Notes: generated from the sequence alone by a model not told the origin. A DNA stretch of 64,000 nt from Gammaproteobacteria bacterium (GCA_021773365.1 JAJFKF010000150.1:1-64000), one strand, 5' to 3'. Counted from the first letter of the stretch, positions 1 to 9,768 are shown. Made by a program: numbers and translations.

Positions 1-3000
1 GAGCGCACCGGCGGTAAACACCTTCGGATAGGTGCTCGCCAGGAAGTTGTCGAAGTCCTCGACAATGCCGGCATTGGCCGGCGCCAGGTCCTGGACGAGG
101 CCGGCACGCTGGAGCTGACTGGTGAGATTCCCCACGTTGAACCTCCCCTCGGTCATCTGCTTCTGTATGCCTGTATTGAGAGAGGTCAGTAGCCGTGCGG
201 ACTGTTGTGCATTCAGCGGTTTGGAAAGCGCGGCGGCGAAGAGCGGAATGGCCACGGCCATCCGCATGTAATTCTCGGTATCCGCACTGCCCATGTTGCG
301 CTCGAACAGATCGACCAGGTCCGCGCCCGACAACCGGTGCTTCACGTACACCATGTCGAGCATGCCCTGCATACGCGACTGCTGCCGGCCTGGCTGCGCC
401 GGCGCGTTGAGCAGGTCGCCCAGTTCGCGCTCGCTGATGGCGGGGCGGCCGGCGGCCTTCTCCACGTCGAGCAGGAGCGAGGAGGTCTCTGCCCGTCCCC
501 TGAACATCCGGAATCCGCCGGCATAGAGGAGCTTGCGCTGATACTCCGGCCGGCCGCGCACCAAGTCGATGACGTAGCGGGAAAGACTGGCGAACCCCGC
601 CGCGTCGAGCTTGCCCCTGGCCTCGTTCAGAATGGAGCCGGGATCCTGGGGCATCTCTCCCCGCATCATCATCTCCTGGGTGGGCGCCCGGTCATCCGAC
701 AAGGCGATCTTCACCCATTCGCGGTAGCTGGAGAGCGCCAGCGAGGAGTCCTGGTTGTAGAGGGCCAGCCCGACAGCGAGCTGGTAGTCCTGGCGGCTCA
801 GTGCATGGGTGGCGGCCGTTCTGGAAGGCAGCACAGCCTCGAGGCCGGAGCCCCGCGCGTCGGGTACATCCACCGCTGCTGCCTGCGCGGCCGGACCCTG
901 CGCCTGGGCAGCCAGGCGCACCGCCGATGCCGGCAGGCCCCACGCCTTGCGTTGTTGAGTCACCTCCGCCACCAGATCGGCGTCGCCACCGAAGTACCTC
1001 AGCAGACGGCTGTCCACCGCATCGGCCAGCGCGGTGCGGCCGCTACGCAGCGCCGCCTCACGCATGAAGCGCGAGAAAGCGTTCAGGCGCGGATAGAAGG
1101 CCAGCGCCTTGGGCGCCGGACCTTCCATGCCTTTCATCGATTGGCGCAGCACTTCATTGAATGATTCCTCCGCGGCCGCCAGGCGATCCTCGTCCGCCGG
1201 CAGCGTGAACAGGAAACCGGACAGCAGCCAAGCGTAATTCTCGCGGTACTCGTAGCTCGTGGTGGTATCGAAAGCCGGCGGGCGGCTCTGGTCCGTCTTC
1301 TCGATCTCCTGCGGCAGGCCGTTAAGCACCTTCATCAGTGCGCGCGTGTAGAGGGTTTCGGCTTTATCGCTGGCGCCCTGGCGTACACGCACCTCGGCGA
1401 GCTTGCGCATCACCGACGCGTTGTCCGCATCGGAGATCAGCGCTTTCTCGTACTGCGCGCTCGCCTGGCGGTTGAACCCTTCGTTCCTGAACAGGTCGCC
1501 GGTCTGTTCGACTAGGCCAGGCTCGCCGGTGCGGTCGATAGCCCGGTTGAAGGCGTCCGCGGCATTCTCTGCATCACCCATCTTCAGAAACGCCTTGCCC
1601 ATGTCGGTGTAGATTTCGGGCGGCAGCTCCTCGCCCAGCGACACCAGACGCCGGCTGTAGCGCAGGTTCCGTTGCGAATCCGGCTCACCGCCCGAACCGA
1701 TACCCATCGTCCCGTTCATCGGGGACTTCTGCGCACTGGCGGAGATCAGCTCGCGCAGCACGTTGGAGCGGCGGCTGTTGGCGTAGGCCAGGGAGTTCTC
1801 CAGGGCCGAGAAATACATGTTGGTATCGCCCGACCCTTCAGCCAGTTCGCCCAGCAGCTCGTACAGGTATAGTTTGTCGTCGCGCGCGGTCAGGCGCTCC
1901 AGCACGCGCCGCTGCGCCCACTCGATGATGCTCTTGTCCCGCGGTTTCATGTTGAGAATGCCATCCACGCCGACGATGAAGGCATCGTCCTGCTCGGCCG
2001 TCTCGATCAGATATTGCAGCGCGCCGATGGCCTCGGCCTCCTTGCCGCGTTTCTTCAGCAGGTCCGCCAGCAGCAGGTAGTTGTCGCTGTGGTCGGGGTT
2101 CTCGGCCAGCGCGTTGCGGTAAGTGGCGATCGCCTGCTCTTCCATGCCGGCCAGCACCATGATGCCCGCCTCGAATTCCGCGCCCGCGGCCGCCCCGCCC
2201 GTGCCGCGCAACTGGTCGAGCCATTGCTTGAGCTGCTCATTGCGCTCCTCGGTCGCCTCACCACCGCTCTCCAAATGGTTCAGCACCAGGGATTGCAGGT
2301 AGTCGACCTTGTTGTCCGGATCGCTCGCCAGGAGCTTCTGCATGAGCGTCTGATAAGCCTTGGTGCGGCCCAGCGCACGGTAGACATTCGCCTGCTCGCG
2401 CAGGCTTTCCACGTCCGAGACGCCCCGGCCGGCGGCCTTGAAGTACTCGCGGATCACTTCCACCGCGGAGGCGGAGTCGTTGGTGCCGGTGTAGATGCGG
2501 ATCAGGAGCCCGGCGTCCTTCCGGGTCGCGCTGCCATCGGCGAGTTTTGTTTCCAGCTCCACCACCAGATCGCCCAGCGACCCGGTTTCGGCCGCCAGCG
2601 TCACCAGCCGGTCCTCCACCAGTCGGCGGAACGCATCGGACACCTGCCCGTTCCACATGTCCTTCCACACCCCCAGCGCCTTCTCGCGCTGGCCAGTGGA
2701 GTCATACAGCCAGGCCATACGCATGCGCTCGTCGGTGCCCAGCCCGCCGGCGCGATTGCCGTCGAGGGTGGACATCACCTGCAGCGCTTCGGCAGGTTTC
2801 TTGAGACGTTCGTAGGCATCAGCCAGATCCACGCGATCCACGGAGTCCGGCGCCAGGGTGCGGTCCATCGCCACCAGCACTTCCTCCGCCTCCGCGGTCC
2901 GGCCGCGGCGCAGGGCCAGCTCGAAACGGAACAGCAGCGCCTGGCTGGCGGCCGAGGGCTGCACCGCGACCACTTTGTCCGTGGCGGCGGCCGACAGATC

Positions 3001-4197
3001 GTCGAATCCGAAGCGCGCCATGACTTCCGCGCCGGCCATCAGGGCGCCGGCATGGCTATTGCGATCAATGAAGTCCTGCCAGACCTGCCTGGCGCCCGGC
3101 CGATCGGCCTGCTCCATCAGATGCTGGGCCAGGCCCTCCGACCAGGCGGGCTGCTCCGGCTGGGAGGCAATGAGCTTGCGGTACTCGGTGACCATCTGGG
3201 CGGTCTGGCCGGCCTCGCTGTACATGCGCAGCAGCTGGCGGCGGGACGCCGGGGTGATGTCCGTGCGGTCGGCCTCGTTGAACAAACGAATGGCTTCCTC
3301 GTACCGGCCCAACTTCTGCAGCAGGTCGATACGGACGTCCTGCTCGTCGGCGGAAAGCCTGCCCTTGCGCTTGAAGCGCTCGAGCAGCTTTTCCATCGAG
3401 TCGTCCTTCTCATGCGCATCGACCAGCACACTCAGCGCATATCGCTGGTCGCGGTCCAGGGTGGCCACCTGCACCGCCTTCCAAGCCTCTTCCTGGGCGC
3501 CGGTCGCATCGCCCGCCTCCAGCGCCCACTGCGCCAGGCGCAGGTGCTGGCGGAACCGGTCGCTCCCCTCTCCATACACCTCGTAAAGGCCGGTAGCCTC
3601 GTCATAGCGGTTCAGCACCGCCAGCGCCACGGCGGCGCGGTTGCGGAAATCCCGATCCCGGTTCTGCGCCAGACGCACCAGCGCCTCTATGTTCTGCTGG
3701 CCCACGGCGACAAAGGTCATGCGCAGGCGGATCTGTTCCTTGCGGGTCCGGTCGGTGGTGAGCGCGAAGGCCTGGTCGTACCAGCGCTGGGACTGCTGCA
3801 GCTCACCGGCCGCCTCGAGCAGCCGCGCCTGCTGCAAGGCGAGATCCGCATTGGTTTCGATCTTCAGGCCCTCCTCAACCGAGCTCTGCGCGGCCTGGCG
3901 CAAACCGAAACGCCACTGCAGATGGCTGACGAGCAGCAGCGCGTTGGCGCGCTCGCGACTGTTACGCGCCGTCTCCTGCGCCATGGCCTGCAACTGCGCG
4001 ATCACCTCATCGAGCGTGCCGTCCCGCTTGATCGTTTCGCGGTACAGCGGATCGACCGTTGAGAAATCGATCTGCCGGGTGGCGACCAGTGCCTGCAGCT
4101 GCGCCTGCGGAGCTGCAGCGGACACAGCACCCGCAGCCAGCACCAGAGCCAGCCCAAAGGAAAGTGACAGGCGGCGAATGTGAGTCGTGTCGTTCAT
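1..4197 (-). CDS. Very large exported TPR-repeat protein (C-terminus beyond window)
   Basis: An open frame of at least 1399 codons runs from an ATG at 4197 off the left end without a stop. The N-terminus has a signal peptide: a short charged start with RR, then LSLSFGLALVLAAGAVSA. The rest is helical and rich in Ala, Leu, Arg and Glu, with TPR-like units such as NPDHSDNYLLLADLLKKRG (around 2100-2045) and PPEIYTDMGKAFLKMGDAEN (around 1620-1560). In related genomes such proteins often follow BatA/VWA-type membrane genes, and here a remnant of one lies just upstream. The likely role is periplasmic scaffolding or complex assembly; no catalytic motif was seen. The long plus-strand open frame at 2014-4062 is an antisense shadow. 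Confidence 0.85.
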   Translation of the reverse strand, partial: MNDTTHIRRLSLSFGLALVLAAGAVSAAAPQAQLQALVATRQIDFSTVDPLYRETIKRDGTLDEVIAQLQAMAQETARNSRERANALLLVSHLQWRFGLRQAAQSSVEEGLKIETNADLALQQARLLEAAGELQQSQRWYDQAFALTTDRTRKEQIRLRMTFVAVGQQNIEALVRLAQNRDRDFRNRAAVALAVLNRYDEATGLYEVYGEGSDRFRQHLRLAQWALEAGDATGAQEEAWKAVQVATLDRDQRYALSVLVDAHEKDDSMEKLLERFKRKGRLSADEQDVRIDLLQKLGRYEEAIRLFNEADRTDITPASRRQLLRMYSEAGQTAQMVTEYRKLIASQPEQPAWSEGLAQHLMEQADRPGARQVWQDFIDRNSHAGALMAGAEVMARFGFDDLSAAATDKVVAVQPSAASQALLFRFELALRRGRTAEAEEVLVAMDRTLAPDSVDRVDLADAYERLKKPAEALQVMSTLDGNRAGGLGTDERMRMAWLYDSTGQREKALGVWKDMWNGQVSDAFRRLVEDRLVTLAAETGSLGDLVVELETKLADGSATRKDAGLLIRIYTGTNDSASAVEVIREYFKAAGRGVSDVESLREQANVYRALGRTKAYQTLMQKLLASDPDNKVDYLQSLVLNHLESGGEATEERNEQLKQWLDQLRGTGGAAAGAEFEAGIMVLAGMEEQAIATYRNALAENPDHSDNYLLLADLLKKRGKEAEAIGALQYLIETAEQDDAFIVGVDGILNMKPRDKSIIEWAQRRVLERLTARDDKLYLYELLGELAEGSGDTNMYFSALENSLAYANSRRSNVLRELISASAQKSPMNGTMGIGSGGEPDSQRNLRYSRRLVSLGEELPPEIYTDMGKAFLKMGDAENAADAFNRAIDRTGEPGLVEQTGDLFRNEGFNRQASAQYEKALISDADNASVMRKLAEVRVRQGASDKAETLYTRALMKVLNGLPQEIEKTDQSRPPAFDTTTSYEYRENYAWLLSGFLFTLPADEDRLAAAEESFNEVLRQSMKGMEGPAPKALAFYPRLNAFSRFMREAALRSGRTALADAVDSRLLRYFGGDADLVAEVTQQRKAWGLPASAVRLAAQAQGPAAQAAAVDVPDARGSGLEAVLPSRTAATHALSRQDYQLAVGLALYNQDSSLALSSYREWVKIALSDDRAPTQEMMMRGEMPQDPGSILNEARGKLDAAGFASLSRYVIDLVRGRPEYQRKLLYAGGFRMFRGRAETSSLLLDVEKAAGRPAISERELGDLLNAPAQPGRQQSRMQGMLDMVYVKHRLSGADLVDLFERNMGSADTENYMRMAVAIPLFAAALSKPLNAQQSARLLTSLNTGIQKQMTEGRFNVGNLTSQLQRAGLVQDLAPANAGIVEDFDNFLASTYPKVFTAGAL

Positions 4198-4211
4198 AAG
4201 TTCATCCGGTC

Positions 4212-4607
4212 CTAGTTTCGAGGCCAGCGCCGATAGACCAGTTCGGCCACATACAGCAACAGTCCCAGCAGCAGGGCATGCCACCACCAGGGAGTAGAGT
4301 CTCAATGAGCCCGGGTGGCCGCGGCGAGGGCTTCAAGATTCAGCGAAAGCCGCGGATCGACCTGGTACTCATCAGCCACATCGGCCGAAGCCATCGACAC
4401 CAGGCGCGTCTCGCCGCACGGCGGCGGCGTACCACCGATATCCATTGCTCCAGCGTTGACGCGAAGCTCCTCTGAGGCGTCCGCCATCCACTGCGCGGCG
4501 AAGAAACCGGGCGCCAGCTGCTGGAACCGCAACGGCTCGTCCGCAGTGCCCTGCGGGTCCAGAACCGAGGCCTGGGGGTGCAGGGACGGAACCGGGCTAC
4601 CGCGCAT
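4212..4607 (-). pseudogene. C-terminal stub of a BatA-like membrane protein with an in-frame TGA
   Basis: The reading frame from 4607 contains LRFQQLAPGFFAAQWM, then VDPRLSLNLEALAAATRA, and meets TGA at 4304-4302. The same frame continues for 29 codons as DSTPWWWHALLLGLLLYVAE plus a basic end, and stops at TAG 4214-4212. The tail reads as a final membrane helix with a positively charged end, as at the end of BatA-like double-transmembrane proteins that sit upstream of TPR genes. A stop codon lies just before the ATG at 4607, so the N-terminal bulk is missing. The TonB receptor gene ends at 4697, so the truncation point coincides with the edge of the fecIR-receptor block. The family assignment rests on recognition of the tail only. 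Confidence 0.6.
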
Positions 4608-4696
4608 TTCGGATTAACCGGCGCGCGGCGTCCGGCCAGACCGGCGAAGTACGGACCCGGGGTATGCCCGCCGGACCCCGCTCAGCGCTGAATGCC

Positions 4697-7600
4697 CTAC
4701 TGCCCGAAGTCTTTCCTCATCTGCATCCAGACGCTGCGGCCCAAGATGCTGTCGTACGGCGCGACCCCGCGGTCTGTGCTGGGAGCCCAGAAGCGGGGCG
4801 TGCGGTCGAAGACGTTCTTCACGCCGAAGGTGAGGGAGGTGCCGGAGAGTAACCCCTGCAGGCCGCGTGAATTCTGCACGGCCGGCGCGCGGTAGTTGAC
4901 GTTCAGATCGTGGTTGAGCGCGCGCGGGGCGCGGTCGCCACCCTGCAGGAGGAACCATTGGGTCGGATTGGCCACCGGTTGCGGCACCAAGAGGTAGTCG
5001 AAGTAACGGACGCTCCAGCCCACGCTCCACTGCGGGCCCTCCCAGCGAACCTGGGCGTTGCCGTTCCAGGCAATCTGCTGGGAAAAAGCTCCGGCCGGGT
5101 TGCGCACCTGTTCCACCGCCGGGCCGGTGTTGGTGAGCTGCACCTTGAAGCTGATGTTTCTGGTCGCCGCTGCCGTCAATACCAGGCGGCCACCGACGAT
5201 ATTCTCCAACCGCTGCTCCACGGAGAAGTCCATGCTCCTGGAGGCAATCTGGCGAAAGTTGACGAAACGCCGGTCTACGAAGGCAATTTCCCCTACCCCG
5301 CTGGGGTGACCATCCGGGGCACCGCGCTGCACGATCCCGGGCAGCTCCGATTCCAGGTTGATCGCATCCTGCGCGCCCAGCGAGAAAATCGCATCGTCAC
5401 GCACGCTCTCCAGATAGTCCATCGACAACCTAAGACCCGGCACCCGGCGAGGCGTGAAAATGAACCCGAAATTGGTCGAATTCGTGGTTTCGGGCATCAA
5501 GTCGGGATTGCCTCCAGTGATGTACATTGAGGGCAGAAGAGTTACACCCTCGTTCCGTACCGGATCAGTCAGGCCGGTGGTGGTAAAGGTCGGCGGACTG
5601 GCCGCGGGGGTGATCTGGGAGATGCCCGGAGGCTTGAAACCGATGCTCTGCGTGGCGCGGAAGGCTATTCCTTCCACCGGCTCGTAGCGCAGGCCGAAGG
5701 CGTAGAGGCGTGAGGTGGTGGTGTACTTTACGGGCTCCGGCGGCACACCCGCCCGCTGAGCCGCAATACTCTGGGACCTGAAGCCGGCTCCCACCATGCG
5801 ATCGAGACGGCCCGAGCCGAACAGCTCCAGCCGCTCCACCAGAGGTATGCCCTGCATGGCGGACAGCAGGGGCATGGTCGCCTCCGCATAGCCGGCATAC
5901 GAGTCAAAAACGAATCGGAGGTTCGGGTTGCCAATCAGCGGAATCGCCACATCAGAGGCACTGCCCACCGGCACTCTGGGCTGTCCAGTCAGGCCATCCT
6001 GATACTGCCCGAACCATTCACTGCGATAGCGATCAGTACGAGACGCATCCACGCCCGCCGTCAATTGCAGTGTACCAGCCGGCAGGCTCAGCAGGGGACC
6101 GGCGGCCTTGAGCGCCGACTGATATGTGCGAGTGGCGCTGCTAAAGAGAATTCGTTCTGCGATGTACTGTTCGTAGAAGCTCGATACCGCCGGTGCGGCC
6201 ACGCGCGGATCCACGAAGGGATTGTAGGCGCCCGAGAGAAAGGCCGCGGTCCAGCCGCCATTAGGCTCAACAAATGCTGAGGACAAAGATAGATACCGAT
6301 TATTCGCGTAACTGACATCGAGGAAGCCGCGCCACTGGCCGAGCGCGCCTCGCAGGGTGGAATTCAGCTCCCAACTCACGTTGCGCGGCCAATTGCGCAG
6401 CTCTGGGCGATCCAAGTTCGGATCCACCAAGCGGACCTGAACCGGCTGATTGAAGGGATTGGTCGGAGCATCGGCCGGCACATGGGGCCCGGTAGACAGT
6501 GAGTTTGCGGAGGTAAACGTCGATGCCCCTGACGTTCGCCCTTCGCTCTCGGTCTCTGTATGACGGACATCCAACGACCAACGCCAATGCTCGCCCACGT
6601 TCCTGTCCAAACCCAGATTCAGCACCCGGCTCGAATTGGCCGTTCCGAGAGTAGAGCCTTTGGCGAACAGCGAATCTCCCGCTGCGCCCTCCGCCAGATC
6701 CAGGTTCCAAACCCCGGGCTGATAGGCGGATAAGGAATTGCTGCCGGAGGAGCCCGCCGGTACGGTGGTGTAGTTCGAAGCCTGCGCTCCTGGAAGATCT
6801 GAGAAGAGATTCCCCGTGGTGGTGATAGAGCGGACATTCGGCGTGGCGCCATAGACCCTCGAACTCGTCAGGAAGGGATTGCCTGACACCTGATTGACCA
6901 CTTGTGCCGGAACACGCTCCAGGGCCAGTCGCCGCCAGCGCGCTATGGACACAGCCGCGCGATCCCCCGCACTCAACGGCTCGCTGTCGCTGTAGCTGAC
7001 GCCGAGCCTCAGGCCAAATCCCAACGGCAACGGCAGGCCGTAGCTCAGGTTCACGCCGCGCCGGGGCGCGTGTGCGTCCGAGGGCGTCTCATAGTTCACC
7101 CCCACCTGTCCGCCCTTGAAATCCTGGCGGGTGATAATGTTGATCACCCCGCCGGTGGCGCTCACACCATAGATGGCGCTGCCGGCGGAGGAGAGAATCT
7201 CGATCCGCTCGATGGACCCCAAAGGAATGCCCCGCAGATTCGGGGTGGCGTTAGAGGTATCCGAATCTAGTTGCTGATAGTGGGCGGGCATGCGCCGGCC
7301 GTCGAGTAGAAACACGGTTTCGACGGCGCCCCAGCCGCGCAGATCCACCTGACCCGTACGAGCACTGGGGCTGGTGCCTGATCCATCCAACTCATCGAGA
7401 ACGTCAGATGTGAAATTCTGCGGCAGCCGGTTCTGCAGAAACTCCTGCAGGTCCGAGGCGCCGGAGAGTTCAATGTCTCTGGCATCGAAGACCTGAAACG
7501 GCAGTGCGTCATCCTCGGTGCGCGTAAGGTCAAGGTTGGCGGTGCTGAACGGCGCGGGACGATCCCGCTGCCCCTCGACCACCACATCCACTTTCTTCTT

Positions 7601-8023
7601 CGTACTGGTAGCTGCAACGTCCTGCTGGACGTCATCTTCCACTGCCGTCGCGAGCCGCATCTGATCCGCTGGATGCCCCGCAACCCCCGCCGACTCAGAC
7701 TCAGACAATATAATCGCGCCACTCGGCGTCGTGGAATAATTCAGCCCGGTGTCTTTCAGCAGTTGAGACAGCGCCGCCAGAGGATCGAGACTTCCCTTCA
7801 CGCCCGCCGTTTTCTTATTCGCCACCAGCTGCGTCGTATACAGAATTTCCTTCTTGGTTTGCCGAGTGAATTCGCTTAGGGCCGAAGACAGCGCCTGCGC
7901 ATTGATGTTGAACGACTGCTCCGGTCGCTGCTCCGCAGCCCGCGCCTCCGGCATTCCCGCCACCGACACGCTTACCACGCCTACCACAAGGCTTGTAGCG
8001 GCTGCTCTAATTAGATGTTTCAT
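4697..8023 (-). CDS. TonB-dependent outer-membrane receptor with N-terminal STN signalling domain
   Basis: The protein has 1108 residues. A signal peptide ends near residue 29 (ARA-AEQ). An STN (secretin/TonB short N-terminal) domain lies at about 37-107 (FNINAQALSSALSEFTRQT). The plug begins around 170-190 (FQVFDARDIELSG), with VFLLDGRRMP and the plug element GVINIITRQDF near 300, followed by a long beta-barrel ending in MQMRKDFGQ. The start is preceded by an AAGGGGGGG ribosome site. STN domains relay substrate binding to a periplasmic FecR, which matches the fecR-fecI pair directly upstream on the same strand. The substrate is unknown; candidates are a siderophore, peptide or glycan oligomer. 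The 77-bp gap to fecR holds a promoter-like element. Confidence 0.93.
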   Translation of the reverse strand: MKHLIRAAATSLVVGVVSVSVAGMPEARAAEQRPEQSFNINAQALSSALSEFTRQTKKEILYTTQLVANKKTAGVKGSLDPLAALSQLLKDTGLNYSTTPSGAIILSESESAGVAGHPADQMRLATAVEDDVQQDVAATSTKKKVDVVVEGQRDRPAPFSTANLDLTRTEDDALPFQVFDARDIELSGASDLQEFLQNRLPQNFTSDVLDELDGSGTSPSARTGQVDLRGWGAVETVFLLDGRRMPAHYQQLDSDTSNATPNLRGIPLGSIERIEILSSAGSAIYGVSATGGVINIITRQDFKGGQVGVNYETPSDAHAPRRGVNLSYGLPLPLGFGLRLGVSYSDSEPLSAGDRAAVSIARWRRLALERVPAQVVNQVSGNPFLTSSRVYGATPNVRSITTTGNLFSDLPGAQASNYTTVPAGSSGSNSLSAYQPGVWNLDLAEGAAGDSLFAKGSTLGTANSSRVLNLGLDRNVGEHWRWSLDVRHTETESEGRTSGASTFTSANSLSTGPHVPADAPTNPFNQPVQVRLVDPNLDRPELRNWPRNVSWELNSTLRGALGQWRGFLDVSYANNRYLSLSSAFVEPNGGWTAAFLSGAYNPFVDPRVAAPAVSSFYEQYIAERILFSSATRTYQSALKAAGPLLSLPAGTLQLTAGVDASRTDRYRSEWFGQYQDGLTGQPRVPVGSASDVAIPLIGNPNLRFVFDSYAGYAEATMPLLSAMQGIPLVERLELFGSGRLDRMVGAGFRSQSIAAQRAGVPPEPVKYTTTSRLYAFGLRYEPVEGIAFRATQSIGFKPPGISQITPAASPPTFTTTGLTDPVRNEGVTLLPSMYITGGNPDLMPETTNSTNFGFIFTPRRVPGLRLSMDYLESVRDDAIFSLGAQDAINLESELPGIVQRGAPDGHPSGVGEIAFVDRRFVNFRQIASRSMDFSVEQRLENIVGGRLVLTAAATRNISFKVQLTNTGPAVEQVRNPAGAFSQQIAWNGNAQVRWEGPQWSVGWSVRYFDYLLVPQPVANPTQWFLLQGGDRAPRALNHDLNVNYRAPAVQNSRGLQGLLSGTSLTFGVKNVFDRTPRFWAPSTDRGVAPYDSILGRSVWMQMRKDFGQ

Positions 8024-8051
8024 CGCTGCCCCCCCTTAGGATAACCCTTAA

Positions 8052-8087
8052 GGACTACGACGCGGCTCTTCAGAAAAGGGGAACTCC
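8052..8087 (-). promoter_or_regulatory. Putative ECF-sigma (FecI) promoter of the TonB receptor
   Basis: Read toward the receptor, the element carries GGAGTTCCCC, then about 15 bases, then CGTCGTAGTCC. This has the layout of an ECF promoter, with a GGAAC/GTTCC-type -35 and a CGTC-type -10. A near copy lies in opposite orientation at 9733-9768, on the other side of fecIR. The two differ at only a few positions, which supports a shared regulator, most simply the FecI encoded between them. No transcript data are available. Confidence 0.45.
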
Positions 8088-8100
8088 AATGACAAATTAA

Positions 8101-9117
8101 CTACTGACGCGCCCGCAGCGTGATCCCGCGTCGATCCAAACGCGCCACTTCAACCGGAAAATACACCATCACCGCCTCAACAAACGCCTGTGTCTTGCCC
8201 GTGGCAAATGCTCCGCTGACCTTCAACTTCTCCAATTCCGGGCTATCCAATGAAATCCTCTGCTCCGAATAGCGGTTCATCTCCGCAATCGCCTCCGACA
8301 AGGCCGTTTCCTCAAAGATCACCCGCCCCTCACGCCAGCTGATAGCGCGTTCCACACCCGCACTGCCAATGGCTCGCGGCGCTGGATCGGGGGAGGAGTG
8401 TCCGACGGAAAGCTGATCGCCCGCCTTGATGAGCACCGCCTCTGCTCCGGCTGTGCCAGCCGGCACCTTCACCGACCCCTCCACCATGGTCACCTGCACC
8501 CTCTCTCCATTCACCCGGACATCAAATGCCGTTCCCACAGCGATGAACTGACGCCCAGCCGCTTCAACAATGAACGGACGTCGAGGATCTTTGCTAACCT
8601 CAAACAGGGCCTGCCCTTCCTTCAGAACCACCCGCCTTTCGTCGGCAGAAAATGCCGTCTTGATGCGCGTTTGCGTATTCAGTGTCATCTGCGACTGATC
8701 CGGAAGTACGACCTGAATACGTTCCCCGATCTCGGTGGAGTAGCGGCCCTTGCCCGCCATCCATCCCGGCATATCCATAACCATCGCCAACCCCACCGCG
8801 CCCGCCATTACAACCGCAGCCACGGCGACGCGAAAGGAAGCCCGGCTCCAGCGGCCGTTCCGCTGAGTGAGCTCGATTGCCACTTGATGACGCAGCGCCA
8901 GAATGTGCGGATGACTCGCCGCCTGCTGAACGCTGCCCTGCGTCCGCGCTACAGAGTCATACGCTTCCCTGTGCCCCCGGCTCTCTGCCAGCCAGCGCTG
9001 AAAGTTTGACTGAACATCACCTGATACCTTGCCCCCGTTCATTTCGGTATACCACCAGGACGCCGCCTCCCGGAGCGAGGCGCCACGGAGCTCGACAGAG
9101 CTTTCAGGAGCGCTCAT
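8101..9117 (-). CDS. FecR-family anti-sigma/sigma-regulator
   Basis: This is a 338-residue inner-membrane regulator. Its N-terminal DUF4880-type cytoplasmic segment (ASWWYTEMNGGKVSG, FQRWLAESRGHREAYDSV) binds the sigma factor. A transmembrane helix follows (VAVAAVVMAGAVGLAMVM), then the periplasmic FecR core (LPDQSQMTLNTQTRI, LFEVSKDPRRPFIVEA, AVGTAFDVR) and a C-terminal part (WREGRVIFEE, AIAEMNRYSEQRISL) that contacts the receptor STN domain. The ATG at 9117 was chosen over the one at 9138 because GGAG sits 7-8 bases before it. The gene overlaps the end of fecI by 14 bases, so the two are translationally coupled. Confidence 0.92.
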   Translation of the reverse strand: MSAPESSVELRGASLREAASWWYTEMNGGKVSGDVQSNFQRWLAESRGHREAYDSVARTQGSVQQAASHPHILALRHQVAIELTQRNGRWSRASFRVAVAAVVMAGAVGLAMVMDMPGWMAGKGRYSTEIGERIQVVLPDQSQMTLNTQTRIKTAFSADERRVVLKEGQALFEVSKDPRRPFIVEAAGRQFIAVGTAFDVRVNGERVQVTMVEGSVKVPAGTAGAEAVLIKAGDQLSVGHSSPDPAPRAIGSAGVERAISWREGRVIFEETALSEAIAEMNRYSEQRISLDSPELEKLKVSGAFATGKTQAFVEAVMVYFPVEVARLDRRGITLRARQ

Positions 9118-9685
9118 GACGCTTCTCCATATCTTCATTCAGCGCTTCAAGCGCTTTGGCCATGTGTTTCTTGACCGACCGCACCGAGAGATTCTGCAAA
9201 CGTCCGATGTCCATATATTTCAGTCCTTCGAAAGTGCTGAGTATGTATACCTGGCGGGTCCGATCCGGGAGTCTGCGTAAGGTGGCGGCGATGATGTCTA
9301 TCGCCTCCCGACTGATCAAAACGCGCTCGGGCGAGAAGTCGGAATCGACCTCATCACGTTCAGTGATCTCGCCTAAACGATGGTCGATGACGCGCTCCCG
9401 TACTTCTTCTCGACGCCTGTAGTCCCGAAGCGTGTTCGACGCCGTCTTGAAGATATAGGCGTCCGGATTCTCGACCGTATCCTTGTCCAGATGTTGTGTC
9501 AGGCGCATGAACACCTGCTGGACCAGGTCGTCTACCTCGGAACAGTTCTGTGTGCGCTTGCGGAAGAATGCCCGCAACGGGTTGTAATACTCGCGCACGG
9601 CGGCTTCCAACCGGCCAGGAAGGATCGAGGACCTAGCTTTTGCGTCTTTGGCCATAAGGTTACGCCCCGACGATGGCCCAACCAC
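9104..9685 (-). CDS. FecI-like ECF RNA polymerase sigma factor
   Basis: The 193-residue protein has sigma region 2 (YYNPLRAFFRKRTQN, VDDLVQQVFMRLTQH, NPDAYIFKTASNTLRDYRRR) and region 4 (LRRLPDRTRQVYILSTFEGL, YMDIGRLQNLSVRSVKKHMA). The predicted start is GTG 9685, with AGGAG seven bases upstream; an internal ATG at 9655 is an alternative. It should transcribe the adjacent receptor gene when FecR releases it after substrate binds the receptor. Gene order fecI-fecR-receptor on one strand is the classic arrangement. Confidence 0.93.
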   Translation of the reverse strand: MVGPSSGRNLMAKDAKARSSILPGRLEAAVREYYNPLRAFFRKRTQNCSEVDDLVQQVFMRLTQHLDKDTVENPDAYIFKTASNTLRDYRRREEVRERVIDHRLGEITERDEVDSDFSPERVLISREAIDIIAATLRRLPDRTRQVYILSTFEGLKYMDIGRLQNLSVRSVKKHMAKALEALNEDMEKRHERS

Positions 9686-9732
9686 GCGGCTCCTGCAAGC
9701 GGTTTTACACCCTGAATAACTATATTTCGAGA

Positions 9733-9768
9733 GGGGTTCCCCTTTTTTGGAGAGCTGCGTCGTAGTCT
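9733..9768 (+). promoter_or_regulatory. Second ECF-promoter-like element, facing away from fecI
   Basis: The element reads GGGGTTCCCC, then TTTTTTGGAGAGCTG, then CGTCGTAGTC on the plus strand. It is a close match to the element before the receptor gene but faces right, into the accessory island, where no plus-strand gene starts until 10578. Either it drives an unannotated transcript or its original target gene was displaced when the island arrived. Confidence 0.4.

Noticed and set aside
2014-4062. Long plus-strand open frame of 682 codons
   Set aside because: Antisense to the TPR gene, rich in His, Arg and Gln with no domain. It is a by-product of high GC codon bias in the minus-strand gene.
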